DNA of 64,000 bases, from assembly GCF_900447535.1 (NCBI RefSeq), contig NZ_UFXX01000002.1:186001-250000 (forward strand), given 5' to 3'. The position numbers were made by a program, and so were the translations under genes. How positions within the stretch are numbered: position 1 is the first letter of the stretch; each line of letters begins with the position of its first letter. The notes below the pieces were generated by a model. That model saw nothing but the letters and a program-made list of their open reading frames with translations, ran no database searches and was not told the DNA's origin. Shown piece by piece: positions 35,243-44,395 of this stretch. Origin of the DNA: Dermacoccus nishinomiyaensis. Its GTDB lineage: Bacteria > Actinomycetota > Actinomycetes > Actinomycetales > Dermatophilaceae.

Positions 35243-36475
35243 TCACTTTATCCACTTCAGCGGGTTGACGGCCACACCATTCTCGCGGGTCTCGAAGTGC
35301 AGGTGGCAGCCGGTGACGCGCCCCGTCATCCCGGAGACCCCGATCTGCTGGCCCTTCTTGACCTTCTGCCCGACGCTGACCGACAGGGACGTGAAGTGCA
35401 TGTAGGCGCTCGTCAGCTGCGCACCGTTGACGGTTCCGTGGCTGATGTAGACGTGATTGCCGGAGACGTCGTTGTAGTTCGCCTCGATGACGGTGCCGTC
35501 ACCCGCGGCATAGACGGGCGTGCCGCACGCGAACGGGAAGTCGTCGCCCTCGTGCAGCTTGTTGATCTTGAGGACGGGGTGGAAGCGGTAGCCGTAGCCC
35601 GATACGATTCTCGAGATCTGGCCCGGGGAAGCGAGGAAACCGGTGCCCTGCGGCACGTCGTGGACGCTGGTGTCGACATCCTTGCTCGTCGTCGTGACGT
35701 TCTTCAGGCGCGTGCTCTCAGCCTGCAACGCCGCGAGCTTCGCCTCCTCCTTCTTCTTCTCGGCCTCGAGCTTCTTCTTGTCGTCCTTCTGCGTCTTCTG
35801 CAACGCCACGAGACTCGCCTCGGCGGTGTCGGCGTCAGTCTTCGCCGTGCTCGCGGCGGTGACGGCGGCGTCCTGCTTCGTCTTCGCCAGGCTCGCACGA
35901 CGCCGGATCTCCGCGAGACGTGTCGCCTCGCTCTGCCCGGCTGCGGCCGAGCTCTTGAGATTCGTGATGACGCCCTGCTGGCGGCGCATGACGATGTCGG
36001 CGAGCGCCATCGTGCCGGAGACACCCGAGTTCGAGGTGAGCACCTCGATGGTGAACGTGAGGTCGCCGAGCCCGCCCGTCTCGAACGCGTTGCGCGCGAG
36101 GCCACCGACCTCGGTGCGTGCCTTCGCCTGGTCGGCGCGGTTCGTCGCGAGGGCGGTGCGCGAGGCGTCCTCGTCGGCCTTGGCGACGTCGTAGTCGGAC
36201 GCGGCGTCACGCTGCTTCTGCTGGGCCTTCGTCAGGGCGCTCTTCGCGTCCTTCGCCTTCTTGTCGGCGGCCGCGACGGCCTTGTTCGTCTCCGTCAGCG
36301 TCGCGTCGGCGTCGGCGAGCGACTTCGAGATGTCGTCGATCTCGGACTTGCTGTTCTTGATCTTGTCGTCGACGTCGTCACCGACGGCGTGGCTCGACCC
36401 GGACGCGACACCGAGCGCGCAGGTCGCGGCGAGGGCTGCGGCGCAGAGTCGGCGACGGGATCTGGTGGGCGCCAT
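35243..36475 (-). CDS. Secreted coiled-coil M23 peptidase (EnvC-like)
   Basis: 410 residues. A signal peptide ([20 protein letters not shown]) is followed by about 220 residues of long coiled coil rich in Lys/Ala/Asp, then a LytM/M23 domain from residue 285: [22 protein letters not shown] with the zinc ligands H and D, and [12 protein letters not shown] with the HxH. The order coiled coil plus LytM after FtsX matches EnvC- and RipC-type partners that FtsEX activates to cut septal peptidoglycan. The start ATG lies two bases after the ftsX stop, so it is coupled. Catalytic zinc residues are intact, unlike the degenerate EnvC of enterics. Confidence 0.9.
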   Translation of the reverse strand: MAPTRSRRRLCAAALAATCALGVASGSSHAVGDDVDDKIKNSKSEIDDISKSLADADATLTETNKAVAAADKKAKDAKSALTKAQQKQRDAASDYDVAKADEDASRTALATNRADQAKARTEVGGLARNAFETGGLGDLTFTIEVLTSNSGVSGTMALADIVMRRQQGVITNLKSSAAAGQSEATRLAEIRRRASLAKTKQDAAVTAASTAKTDADTAEASLVALQKTQKDDKKKLEAEKKKEEAKLAALQAESTRLKNVTTTSKDVDTSVHDVPQGTGFLASPGQISRIVSGYGYRFHPVLKINKLHEGDDFPFACGTPVYAAGDGTVIEANYNDVSGNHVYISHGTVNGAQLTSAYMHFTSLSVSVGQKVKKGQQIGVSGMTGRVTGCHLHFETRENGVAVNPLKWIK

Positions 36476-36477
36476 CG

Positions 36478-37389
36478 TCACACCTTGAGGTAGCGACGCA
36501 GCGTGAGCCACGACGTGACGACGGCGAGCAGGAGCGCGCCGAGGTACAGCCACGGCACGACGGCGAGGACGTCGCCGTCCCCGACGAGATTGACGAAGCC
36601 GCCCCCGGAGCCGGCGAGGCTGCTCACGCCGAAGTGGACCATCGCCCACAGCATGGCCGAGGCAAGGGTCGCGCCGACGAGCGAGGCGAGCAGCACCTCG
36701 GCCACGAACGGCAGGTAGATCGTCGCGCTCGAGGCACCGACGAGGCGCATGATGCCGACCTGCCGGCGCCGCGTGAACGCCACCTGCCGGATCGTCGTCA
36801 CCATGAGCAGCACGCAGCACACGACCATGAGCGTCGCGATGATTGCCGAGCCGACGCCGAGCATCGTGAGGAACGAGAAGAACGGCGCGAGCACCTCGTG
36901 CAGGTTGCTCACGTGCGCGACGCCCGGCATGCCGGTGAATCCGCTCGCTATCTCGTCGAAACGCCGTGGGTCGTCGAGGCGCACCTCGAAGAATGCGGGC
37001 ATCGACGAGGCGTCGACGCTGCTGACGTACGGCGAGTCGTGGTACTGCTCGCGGAACATCGCGACGGCCTGCTCGCTCGTCCTGTAGTCGACCTTCGTGA
37101 CGAGCGGCGCGAGGTTCGTCAGGTTGCTGCGCACCGTCTCGGTCTGCGCTGCGCTCGCCTTGCCGCCGGCGCACGAGGCGACGCCCGTGTCGGAGTCGGT
37201 GCACAGGAACACGAACGCGTGGACCTTGTCATACCAGTCGCCCTTGGCGGCCTCAACCTGACGCTGCGCGAGCAGCCCGGCACCGACGAAGATCATCGAC
37301 ACCATCGACACGAGTACGACCGAGGCGATCATCGAGGTGTTGCGACGCACCCCCTGACCGACCTCGGAGGCGAGGAAACGCAGGTTCAC
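36478..37389 (-). CDS. ftsX: Cell division protein FtsX
   Basis: 303 residues with four predicted helices: one near the N-terminus (MIASVVLVSMVSMIFVGAGLLAQ), a large extracellular loop of about 120 residues, then three C-terminal helices (FSFLTMLGVGSAIIATLMVVCCVLLMV, VAEVLLASLVGATLASAMLWAMV, LAVVPWLYLGALLLAVVTSWL, each in part). The conserved RRRQVGIMRLVGAS segment is on the cytoplasmic side. The extracellular loop should contact the coiled-coil peptidase encoded next. Its start overlaps the ftsE stop (ATGA). Confidence 0.93.
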   Translation of the reverse strand: MNLRFLASEVGQGVRRNTSMIASVVLVSMVSMIFVGAGLLAQRQVEAAKGDWYDKVHAFVFLCTDSDTGVASCAGGKASAAQTETVRSNLTNLAPLVTKVDYRTSEQAVAMFREQYHDSPYVSSVDASSMPAFFEVRLDDPRRFDEIASGFTGMPGVAHVSNLHEVLAPFFSFLTMLGVGSAIIATLMVVCCVLLMVTTIRQVAFTRRRQVGIMRLVGASSATIYLPFVAEVLLASLVGATLASAMLWAMVHFGVSSLAGSGGGFVNLVGDGDVLAVVPWLYLGALLLAVVTSWLTLRRYLKV

Positions 37390-38237
37390 GACGCAGCTCC
37401 CGTGATGTCGCGCCCCCGGCGCGTGGCGCGGGCGCCCGGGATTGCGGTGGTCGTGCCGTCGAGAGCTGACGGATCGTCGTGGGCGTCGTGACTGTCGCGG
37501 CCGCCCTGTTCTGCGACGGCGTCGAGGCGGCGCGCGCCGGAGCGTCGTGAGGTGGCCTCGGAGCGGTAGCCGCCGGTCGAGTCGCGCACGAGACGGCCGT
37601 CGCTCATCTCGATGACGCGCCGCTGCAGGCGGTCGACGAGCGAGTTGTCGTGCGTTGCCATGACGAGCGTCGTGCTCGTGCGGTTGACGCGGTCGAGCAC
37701 GCCGACGACCTCTTCGGAGTTCTCGGGGTCGAGGTTGCCGGTCGGTTCGTCTGCGAGCAGGATGGCGGGCTGCTTGACGACGGCGCGCGCGATGGCGACG
37801 CGCTGCTGCTCACCGCCGGAGAGTTCGTGCGGGAAGCGGCGCGACTTCTCGGCGAGGCCGACGAGTTCGAGCGCCTCGGGCACGGCCGTGCGCACCGCGC
37901 CCCGACGCCAGCCGAGGATCTCGAGGACGAACGCGACGTTCTCGGCGACCGTCTTGTTCTCGAGCAGCCGGAAATCCTGAAAAACGACGCCGATGTCGCG
38001 GCGCAGCGACGGCACCTTGCGGCGCGGCATCGTCATGAGGTCTCGCCCGGCGATGTGGATCTGGCCGGACGTCGCCGTCACCTCGTGCGTCATGAGACGC
38101 ATGAGCGAGCTCTTGCCCGAGCCGGACTGGCCGACGAGGAAGACGAACTCGCCGCGCTCGATGTCGAAGCTGACGTCGTCGAGCGCAGGCGCCAGCTTTC
38201 TGCCGTACGTCAGACTCACATGGTCGAAACGAATCAT
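37386..38237 (-). CDS. ftsE: Cell division ATP-binding protein FtsE
   Basis: 283 residues. ABC ATPase motifs are Walker [16 protein letters not shown]-loop VVFQDFRLL, signature [14 protein letters not shown], Walker [13 protein letters not shown] and switch [10 protein letters not shown]. The core ends near residue 225 and about 55 residues of a basic and acidic low-complexity tail follow, longer than in typical FtsE (about 225 residues); similar tails occur in other actinobacteria. With FtsX it drives the peptidase encoded downstream. It lies 56 bp after prfB. Confidence 0.94.
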   Translation of the reverse strand: MIRFDHVSLTYGRKLAPALDDVSFDIERGEFVFLVGQSGSGKSSLMRLMTHEVTATSGQIHIAGRDLMTMPRRKVPSLRRDIGVVFQDFRLLENKTVAENVAFVLEILGWRRGAVRTAVPEALELVGLAEKSRRFPHELSGGEQQRVAIARAVVKQPAILLADEPTGNLDPENSEEVVGVLDRVNRTSTTLVMATHDNSLVDRLQRRVIEMSDGRLVRDSTGGYRSEATSRRSGARRLDAVAEQGGRDSHDAHDDPSALDGTTTAIPGARATRRGRDITGAAS

Positions 38238-38293
38238 GGCTCCCCCGCCGTGCTCGATGCGTGCTCGCTACCTACCCCGCGTGTGAGCCGGTG

Positions 38294-39406
38294 TCACTCG
38301 GCGTCGCGAGCGGCGGCGCGCTTCCAACGGATGCCGGCCTCGATGAACCCGTCAATGTCGCCGTCGAACACGCCGGAGGTGTTGCCGACCTCGTACTCGG
38401 TGCGCAGATCCTTGACCATCTGGTAGGGGTGCAGGACGTAGGAGCGCATCTGGTCGCCCCAGCTCGCCTTGATGTCGCCGGCGAGTTCCTTCTTCTGCGC
38501 GTCCTCCTCCTGCTTCTTGAGCAGCAGCAGGCGGGACTGCATGACGCGCAGCGCGGCGGCGCGGTTCTGGATCTGGCTCTTCTCGTTCTGCATCGACACG
38601 ACGGTGCCGGTCGGGATGTGCGTCATGCGCACAGCCGAGTCGGTCGTGTTGACGCTCTGGCCACCGGGGCCCGAGGAGCGGAACACGTCGATCTTCAGCT
38701 CGTTCTCGGGGATCTCGATCGTGTCGGTCGTCTCGATGAGCGGCACGACCTCGACGGCGGCGAACGACGTCTGACGTCGGCCCTGGTTGTCGAACGGCGA
38801 GATGCGCACGAGACGGTGCGTGCCGGCCTCGACCGACAGGTTGCCGAACGCGTAGGGCACGTTGACCTCGAACGTGACGGACTTGAGGCCCGCCTCTTCG
38901 GCGTAGGAGGTGTCCATGACCTTCGTCGGGTAGCCGTGACGCTCGGCCCAGCGCAGGTACATGCGCATGAGCATCTCGGCGAAGTCGGCGGCGTCGACGC
39001 CACCGGCGCCGGCGCGGATCGTGACGACGGCCTCGCGCTCGTCGAACTCGCCGTTGAGCAGGGTGCGCACCTCGAGTTCGCCGACGGCCTTCTGCAGCTT
39101 CTTCAGTTCGCGCTCGGCCTCGGCGAGGGTGTCGGCGTCGTTCTCCTCGGTGCCCATCTCGACGAGCACCTCGAGGTCGTCGATCGCCGCGTCCATGTTC
39201 TCGACGCGGTCGTTCTCGGCGTTCGCGCGCGACAGCGCGGAGGTGATCTTCTGCGCCGCATCCGGGTCGTCCCACAGATCGGGGGCCGCGGACTGCTCCT
39301 CGAGGTCGACGATCTGCTTCTTCAGCTTCTCGAGGTCGAGCACCTCGCGCACCGACGCCATCGTCGTGCGCAGGTTCTTGATTTCGTTGGGAAAGTCGAC
39401 AGCCAC
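38294..39406 (-). CDS. prfB: Peptide chain release factor 2
   Basis: 370 residues. It recognises UGA/UAA stops. The GGQ loop [17 protein letters not shown] and the SPF codon-recognition motif in [21 protein letters not shown] identify RF2 over RF1. The N-terminal helical domain ([24 protein letters not shown], in parts) and [15 protein letters not shown] are also typical. There is no in-frame UGA near the 5' end, so no programmed frameshift as in E. coli. The GTG at 39406 is the likely start, but the open frame extends further upstream. Confidence 0.94.
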   Translation of the reverse strand: MAVDFPNEIKNLRTTMASVREVLDLEKLKKQIVDLEEQSAAPDLWDDPDAAQKITSALSRANAENDRVENMDAAIDDLEVLVEMGTEENDADTLAEAERELKKLQKAVGELEVRTLLNGEFDEREAVVTIRAGAGGVDAADFAEMLMRMYLRWAERHGYPTKVMDTSYAEEAGLKSVTFEVNVPYAFGNLSVEAGTHRLVRISPFDNQGRRQTSFAAVEVVPLIETTDTIEIPENELKIDVFRSSGPGGQSVNTTDSAVRMTHIPTGTVVSMQNEKSQIQNRAAALRVMQSRLLLLKKQEEDAQKKELAGDIKASWGDQMRSYVLHPYQMVKDLRTEYEVGNTSGVFDGDIDGFIEAGIRWKRAAARDAE

Positions 39407-39459
39407 GCCTTCCAGAGTATCGCCTGTGACGGGCCGCGCCCCAACCGGCGAGTGAACAC

Positions 39460-40002
39460 TCATCGTTCGAAGTGCGCTTCGGCCCGCGTGGTGACGTGAA
39501 CGGTGATCGGTGCACCGAGCGCAGACAGCGCTCCCCCGACCGCCGGCGGGTCGACGACGGCCGCGACGGCGAGCACGAGATCCTTGCCGTCGACGCTCGC
39601 CGACGTCAGGCTCCACGACGTGACGTGCGCCGGGCGCTCGGTAGCGGACAGCGCCGCCTGCGCCTCGGCGCGCACCGATGCCGCGTCGAGCTGCGGCGCC
39701 TCGACGCCGTGAGCGTAGGCATGCGCGACCGAGATGCGGTCGGCGGCTGCGGCGCCCGCATGGTCGGCGGCGTCGAGGACGTCGACGCGCGCCACCTGCG
39801 CGGTGTGCACGCAGATACCGCCGAGCAGCAGCATGACGACGCACGTACACAGCCCGATGCCGAGAAGGGCGATCCCGCCGTCGTCGGCGCGCGTTCGGTT
39901 CACGAGGGACGAGGCGAGCTGTCTGAGCCTCGCCGGCATGTGGCGCAGGGGTCCGCTGAGGGCGTCACGCCTCGTGGCGCACGCGTCAGGTGCGGGAGTC
40001 AC
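39460..40002 (-). CDS. TadG/TadE-like protein (Rv3654c type)
   Basis: 180 residues. A single hydrophobic segment ([22 protein letters not shown]) follows DDGG near residue 45, the usual layout of Flp pilus pseudopilin-like proteins. The rest, rich in Ala/Val with [20 protein letters not shown], resembles the helical Rv3654c-type proteins at the end of actinobacterial tad operons. The GTG start at 40002 overlaps the stop of the preceding TadE-like gene (GTGA). Last gene of the tad operon. Confidence 0.7.
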   Translation of the reverse strand: MTPAPDACATRRDALSGPLRHMPARLRQLASSLVNRTRADDGGIALLGIGLCTCVVMLLLGGICVHTAQVARVDVLDAADHAGAAAADRISVAHAYAHGVEAPQLDAASVRAEAQAALSATERPAHVTSWSLTSASVDGKDLVLAVAAVVDPPAVGGALSALGAPITVHVTTRAEAHFER

Positions 40003-40541
40003 CGTTGCCCTCCGTACTGTTCGACCTTCTCGACGTGCCGAGAGCTCAGGTGGATCTCGAGCCCCGCGGGGCCGCTGAGCCATCGCGGCACGAACGGCAG
40101 GCCGACGCTCGTGCGCGCCGTCGCACTGACCTGAGCGCCGGGCGTCAGGCACGGGCTCGCCGTGCAGGTGATCGTCGCCGTGCCGACGGGGCTGCGCTGA
40201 TCCTCGAACGCGAGACGCGCCGCGACATTCGCGCGCACGCTGCCCGCGCCCGAAGAGGGCGCCGTCACGTATGTGCGCGCCGCCTCACGGGCCGCCGAGC
40301 GCACCGCGAACGACGCCGCCTCGACACGGACGAGAGACGTCGCGACCCACAGCAGCGGCAACAACAACACCGCGATGACGACGATCGCCTCGACGAGCGC
40401 CGACCCTTCGTCCGCATCGAGGCCATGACCTCTCGTGTCCGCTACGCCGCCTTCTGCGCCACGCTGGTCAGGACCACCGGGGCTTCGTCCCAGGCGGCCC
40501 GCACCTTGGGCCGCGGCGGCCACGTCTCGACGGGCCCTCAT
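39999..40541 (-). CDS. TadE-like protein 2
   Basis: 180 residues. After a 50-residue Arg/Ala/Gly-rich N-terminus comes DEGSALVEAIVVIAVLLLPLLWVATSLVRVE (in parts), the TadE-type G-x-x-x-x-E processing region and hydrophobic helix, then a soluble domain with a Cys pair (ITCTASPCLTPG). The ATG start overlaps the previous stop (ATGA), so coupling supports it although the N-terminal extension is unusually long and basic. It is a minor pilin candidate of the Tad apparatus. Confidence 0.75.
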   Translation of the reverse strand: MRARRDVAAAAQGAGRLGRSPGGPDQRGAEGGVADTRGHGLDADEGSALVEAIVVIAVLLLPLLWVATSLVRVEAASFAVRSAAREAARTYVTAPSSGAGSVRANVAARLAFEDQRSPVGTATITCTASPCLTPGAQVSATARTSVGLPFVPRWLSGPAGLEIHLSSRHVEKVEQYGGQR

Positions 40542-40930
40542 GGGCCGCGGTCCTCGATGACGGCTCGCCCGCTGGTGTGCAGGTCGAGTCCGACGCCGAA
40601 CGGGCCGAGCACGGGCACCTGGGCGGTGATGTCGACGCGCATGACCGCGACGCCCGCCTCGCTCGTCGACCCGGCGCTCACGCGTGCGTGCCGGCCGCCA
40701 CCCTCGGCGAGCAGGTCGCGTGCCTTCGCCTGAGCGGCGTCGACGCCTCCATCGACGCGAGCGCCCGCGCGGGCCGCTTCGGCCGCCGCCATCGTCAGCG
40801 ACGACCGCACGTGCGCGGCGTAGGCGAACTGGCATACGAGCAGGAAGACGGCGACGATGACGACGCTCGTCATCGCGTTCTCGGCGACCGCGGATCCGCG
40901 CTCGTCCCGCCACGCGACCCGGAAGCGCAT
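40538..40930 (-). CDS. TadE-like protein 1
   Basis: 130 residues. The N-terminus MRFRVAWRDERGSAVAENAM is followed by the helix TSVVIVAVFLLVCQFAYAA, the classical TadE order (R-x-x-x-G-S-A-x-A-E, then helix). The soluble part is short and has GARVDGGVDAAQAKARDLLAEGG. It should be processed by a prepilin peptidase and join the pilus as a minor subunit. The gap to the preceding pilin-like gene is 17 bp and the stop overlaps the next start. Confidence 0.8.
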   Translation of the reverse strand: MRFRVAWRDERGSAVAENAMTSVVIVAVFLLVCQFAYAAHVRSSLTMAAAEAARAGARVDGGVDAAQAKARDLLAEGGGRHARVSAGSTSEAGVAVMRVDITAQVPVLGPFGVGLDLHTSGRAVIEDRGP

Positions 40931-40947
40931 CGCGGCCGTGATGCGGT

Positions 40948-41169
40948 TCAGCCGCCGGAGACCTTGCTCATGGCGCTCGTGAACATCGTCTGCAGCAGCG
41001 GCCCGGCCGTCTGCCACAACAGCGTGACGAGGCCCGCCGTCATGAGCGTGACGAGCACCCAGCCCGGCACGTCGCCGCGCTCGCCGTCGCTGTCCGTCCC
41101 GTTCACCGGTCGGAGGGTGAGCGCGACGCGTCGTCGCAGAGCAGAGCGGGCACTGAGGATGCGGTTCAT
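40948..41169 (-). CDS. Small Flp-pilin-like membrane protein
   Basis: 73 residues: a basic N-terminus of about 30 residues, then GERGDVPGWVLVTLMTAGLVTLLW, one helix and a short amphipathic end. The position between tadC and the TadE-like genes is that of the major Flp pilin. The usual pilin sequence G/xTAEYA is not present; the residues after the possible cleavage Gly are DVPGW. So it is either a divergent pilin or a linked membrane protein. An AGGTCACCTCCC stretch precedes its start; it begins 60 bp after tadC. Confidence 0.65.
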   Translation of the reverse strand: MNRILSARSALRRRVALTLRPVNGTDSDGERGDVPGWVLVTLMTAGLVTLLWQTAGPLLQTMFTSAMSKVSGG

Positions 41170-41229
41170 GGGAGGTGACCTTTCGTCGGGGTGTGGCCCG
41201 CGAGCGTTCGCGGGAGTCGTGGGGAGGCA

Positions 41230-42117
41230 TCACAGCGTCAGATCGAGAGCTGCGAGCCCGGGGTACACGGCGAACAGCACCGTGACGGGCAGGACGAGGA
41301 AGACGACGGGCGCCATCATGACGACCTCCTTGCGGCCGGCTTTCTCGACGAGCTCGGTGCGCACGCTCTCGCGCGCGTCCTGGGCCTGCGCGCGCAGGAC
41401 GTCGGCGAGTGGCGTGCCACGCTCGAGTGCGACGATGACGCCCTCGACGAAGCGCGCCACGCTGACGACGCTCGTACGCCGCGCGACGCCGGCCAGCGCG
41501 TCGGACAACGGAGTACCGGCGCGCGCCTGCTCGAGGGCGGTGCGCAGTTCCTCGGCGAGGGGGCCGCGGCACAGAGTCGTGACGTGTTCGAGCGCGCCGA
41601 GCGGGCCCTGGCCGGCGGCGACGGCGAGGGCGAGCATGTCGGCGATCGCGGGGAACTCGACGATCATGCGGGCCTCGCGCCTCTCGGCGAGCCGGGTGAG
41701 CTGCTGATCGCGCAGTACGACACCGAACCCGGCGGCGAGCAGCACGAGCGCCGAGGCAGACAGCGGTCCGCGCGTCGAGTTGCCCGTGACGAGGACGATG
41801 CACGCCGCGCCGGCGAAGCCCGTCATCGCCCACAGGGCCTGGCTCGTGCGGAACGTGTCGACGTCCGGGACGAGGCCCGCGCGCTCCATCCGGGAGCGCA
41901 CGTGATCGGCGCCGCCCAGGACCCGCCCGAGCAGGCGCGCCAGGGCCGCCGCGACGGCGTCGAGACCGCGACGCGGCGCGGCGGCGGGTGAGTCTACGGC
42001 GAGCATTGCCTCGAGACGCTGCTCGAGTACGCTGACGCGCGGGCGCGCCACCCAGATGCCGACCAGTGCGAGCCCCAGCCCGATGGCGGCGGCCGACAGC
42101 GCGGCTGGTGTCGTCAT
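41230..42117 (-). CDS. tadC: Type II secretion/Tad inner-membrane protein TadC
   Basis: 295 residues. A T2SSF domain lies from about residue 130 (EFPAIADMLALAVAAGQGPLGALEHV, GTPLSDALAGVARRTSVVSVARFVEGVIVALERGTPLADVLRAQAQDARE, all read in parts), with helices at the N-terminus, the middle and the C-terminus (MAPVVFLVLPVTVLFAVYPG). With TadB it forms the membrane platform of the Flp pilus machine. Its ATG overlaps the tadB stop (ATGA). Confidence 0.85.
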   Translation of the reverse strand: MTTPAALSAAAIGLGLALVGIWVARPRVSVLEQRLEAMLAVDSPAAAPRRGLDAVAAALARLLGRVLGGADHVRSRMERAGLVPDVDTFRTSQALWAMTGFAGAACIVLVTGNSTRGPLSASALVLLAAGFGVVLRDQQLTRLAERREARMIVEFPAIADMLALAVAAGQGPLGALEHVTTLCRGPLAEELRTALEQARAGTPLSDALAGVARRTSVVSVARFVEGVIVALERGTPLADVLRAQAQDARESVRTELVEKAGRKEVVMMAPVVFLVLPVTVLFAVYPGLAALDLTL

Positions 42118-42986
42118 CGCATGACCCGTTCCTCGTGAGGCAGACGCCCGATGGCCTTCATCGCGACGTACGCGATCCACGACACGAGCGCTCCGGCGAC
42201 GAGCACGAGCACCCCCTGCGGTGTGCGGTAGGCCGCCAGCCCCTCACCGCGGAAACCGACGACGCACAACGCGAGCCACGGTGCGGCGAGCGCCAACCGT
42301 GCCGCGCTCACCGTCCAGCTCTGCTTGGCGGCGAGTTCGGCGCGCGTCGAGGCGTCCTCACGCAGGAAGGAGCTGAGGGTGCGAAGCAGGCGACCGACGT
42401 CGCTGCCGCCGACGTTGCGGGCGAGGCGCAGCGACTCGATGAGCCGATCGGCGGCCGGGTCGGCAAGGCGGGCCTTGAGGACGTCGAGCGAGTCGTCGAA
42501 CCGGCCGTGCGCCGCGTCGTGGCGGGCGAAGGCGGCGAAGTCCTCACGCAGCACCTCCGGGCCGTGCAACGACAGTTGGCGCAGCGCTTCGGGGATCGAC
42601 AGGCCGGCGCGGACGGCGGAGGCGACATGGTCGACGGCATCGGGCCAGGCCTCACGCCGGCGGCGGCGCAGGCTCGTCGCCCGGCCCCGGACGAATGCTG
42701 CAGGTGCCCACCCACCGACGCACGCGAGGACGACGGCGAGGGCTGGCACGCCGGTGATGACGAAGCCGAGGCAGAAGGCCACGGTCGCCGCGCCCAGGCA
42801 CGCGGCGACGAGAGTGCGCACGCGCCAGGTGACGAGCCCGGACTGGTCGAGCAGTTCACGCACCGCGGCGTACCGGCGGCTGCGGCGCAGACCGTGAAGG
42901 GGGCGCGGCGGAGCCGGGGACGTCATCGCCCGCCACATGAGCAGTAGGGCGGTGCCGACGGCGGCGGCGCTGAGCAGGCGCGTCAC
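42114..42986 (-). CDS. tadB: Tad inner-membrane protein TadB
   Basis: 290 residues. It has N-terminal helices (LVAACLGAATVAFCLGFVITGVPALAVVLACVGG, in parts), then the T2SSF domain with WPDAVDHVASAVRAGLSIPEALRQL and ESLRLARNVGGSDVGRLLRTLSSFLRED, and C-terminal helices. GTG at 42986 overlaps the tadA stop (GTGA). It is the second half of the TadBC platform. The two helical hairpins and the conserved GLSIPEAL segment support the call. Confidence 0.85.
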   Translation of the reverse strand: MTRLLSAAAVGTALLLMWRAMTSPAPPRPLHGLRRSRRYAAVRELLDQSGLVTWRVRTLVAACLGAATVAFCLGFVITGVPALAVVLACVGGWAPAAFVRGRATSLRRRRREAWPDAVDHVASAVRAGLSIPEALRQLSLHGPEVLREDFAAFARHDAAHGRFDDSLDVLKARLADPAADRLIESLRLARNVGGSDVGRLLRTLSSFLREDASTRAELAAKQSWTVSAARLALAAPWLALCVVGFRGEGLAAYRTPQGVLVLVAGALVSWIAYVAMKAIGRLPHEERVMR

Positions 42987-44212
42987 GCGGCGTTCACCTC
43001 GGCGGCGAGAGCGGCGACGTCGATGCCGGCGCGAGCGAAGCGAACCTCTCCGTCGAGCGCGGGCAACAGGCGCGGGAAACCGACCTGGCCCTCGGTGAAC
43101 AGCGGGATCGTCTCGACGGTGTCGCCCTCGACTCGTCCGGTGACGCGCACGACCTCGCGCACGGAGCGTCGCCCGTGCCGATCGAGGCCGAGGTGGACGA
43201 CGACGTCGATCGCCGACGCGACCGTCGGGACGACGAACGAGGGCGAGATGTTGGGGCCCGCGAGCAGCGGTAACGTGCAGAGTTTCGTGAGCGCCTCGCG
43301 GGCCGAGTTGGCGTGCAGCGTCGCGAGACCCGGCAGACCCGAGTTGAGTGCGAGCAACAGGTCGAGCGACTCGGCCTGACGAACCTCCCCCACGACGAGT
43401 CGCGACGGCCGCATGCGCAGCGCCTCTTTGACGAGCATGCGCAGCGTCACCTCGCCCGAACCCTCGAGGTTGGGCTGACGGCACTGGAGCGCGACCCAGT
43501 CACGCGCCGCGAGCTGCACCTCGAAGACCTCCTCGCACGTGATGACGCGCTCGGTCTGCGGAATGGCACTCGCGAGGCAGTTCAACATCGTCGTTTTTCC
43601 GGCCTGCGTCTGACCGGAGACGAGGACGTTGAGCCCTGCCTTGACGCACGCCGCGAGGATGGCCGCCAACCCCGGCGACAGTGACCCGCGGTTGACGAGC
43701 TCGTCCATCGAATGACTCGTCGCGACGAATTTTCGAATGTTGATCGCCCAGTACTCGCGGGTCACGTCCGGAATCGCGACGTGAAGGCGCGAGCCGTCCG
43801 GGAGCGAGGCATCGACGAAGGGCGAGCTGAGGTCGAGACGCCGCCCCGACGTGCGCAGCATTCGTTCGACGAGAACGCGGATCTGGTCATGCGTCAGGAT
43901 CGTCGGCGTCAGTTCGGAGACCCCGGAGCGCGCGACGAAGACCCGCGCGGGTTCGTTCAACCAAATTTCCTCGACGCTGGGGTCGTCGAGGTACTCCTGC
44001 AGCGGCCCGTAGCCCGCGACGGCGTCGAACACGGCCTTCGCCTCGCTCGTCGAACGCGACGACGCCGGCAGACCCGCCCGGGCGCGGGCGACCTCCGTCG
44101 CGGCGACGACGTCGGCGATGACGCCACGCACCGCCTCGGGGTCGGCTCCTGGGTCGATGGCCTTGGCGCGCAACTGCTCCCGCACCTCGTCCTCGATGAG
44201 CGTGATCGTCAT
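42983..44212 (-). CDS. tadA: Tad pilus secretion ATPase TadA/CpaF
   Basis: 409 residues. N-terminal domain: EDEVREQLRAKAIDP and YGPLQEYLDDPSVEEIWLNEP. ATPase: Walker A SGQTQAGKTTMLN near residue 205, ITCEEVFEVQLAA (Asp box), LRMRPSRLVVGEVRQAESLDLLLALNSGLPGLATLHANSAREAL (Walker B and His box, in parts). It powers Flp pilus assembly. ATG at 44212 is taken as start because the upstream 13 codons contain no homology. It heads the operon tadA-tadB-tadC-pilin-TadE-TadE-TadG, with a tandem 11-bp motif upstream. No prepilin peptidase (TadV) is in the window. Confidence 0.92.
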   Translation of the reverse strand: MTITLIEDEVREQLRAKAIDPGADPEAVRGVIADVVAATEVARARAGLPASSRSTSEAKAVFDAVAGYGPLQEYLDDPSVEEIWLNEPARVFVARSGVSELTPTILTHDQIRVLVERMLRTSGRRLDLSSPFVDASLPDGSRLHVAIPDVTREYWAINIRKFVATSHSMDELVNRGSLSPGLAAILAACVKAGLNVLVSGQTQAGKTTMLNCLASAIPQTERVITCEEVFEVQLAARDWVALQCRQPNLEGSGEVTLRMLVKEALRMRPSRLVVGEVRQAESLDLLLALNSGLPGLATLHANSAREALTKLCTLPLLAGPNISPSFVVPTVASAIDVVVHLGLDRHGRRSVREVVRVTGRVEGDTVETIPLFTEGQVGFPRLLPALDGEVRFARAGIDVAALAAEVNAA

Positions 44213-44288
44213 CGTCTCTCCTCTTCGATGCCTGCTCTCAGGAGCCATCAAAGAGGCCGCGCGGGGCCGAAGGGGGTTTCGGAAAAAC

Positions 44289-44310
44289 TCTTACCAAAGT
44301 CTTACCAAAG
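44289..44310. promoter_or_regulatory. Tandem 11-bp motif before tadA
   Basis: TCTTACCAAAG occurs twice with no spacer (44289-44299, 44300-44310), about 80-100 bp upstream of tadA and on the reverse strand of the divergent FtsK gene. On the tadA strand it reads CTTTGGTAAGA twice, then GTTTTTCC. The same motif with one mismatch lies at 59833-59843 before the HTH gene. Confidence 0.5.
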
Positions 44311-44395
44311 CACCCGTTCTGGCTCCGGCACGAGCGTTGTCCACAGGTGCAGATCAGTTCCGACGGCGCGATGTCGCAGGCCGCAGGCTGGACAG

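Noticed and set aside
39407-39850. Programmed frameshift or upstream extension of prfB
   Set aside because: There is no in-frame UGA near the start of the RF2 homology, and the open frame upstream overlaps the Tad gene without RF2 similarity.
43712-44395. Upstream extension of the FHA-FtsK frame
   Set aside because: It would lie antisense to the 5' part of tadA and translates to an Arg-rich, motif-free sequence; homology starts after the GTG at 44396.
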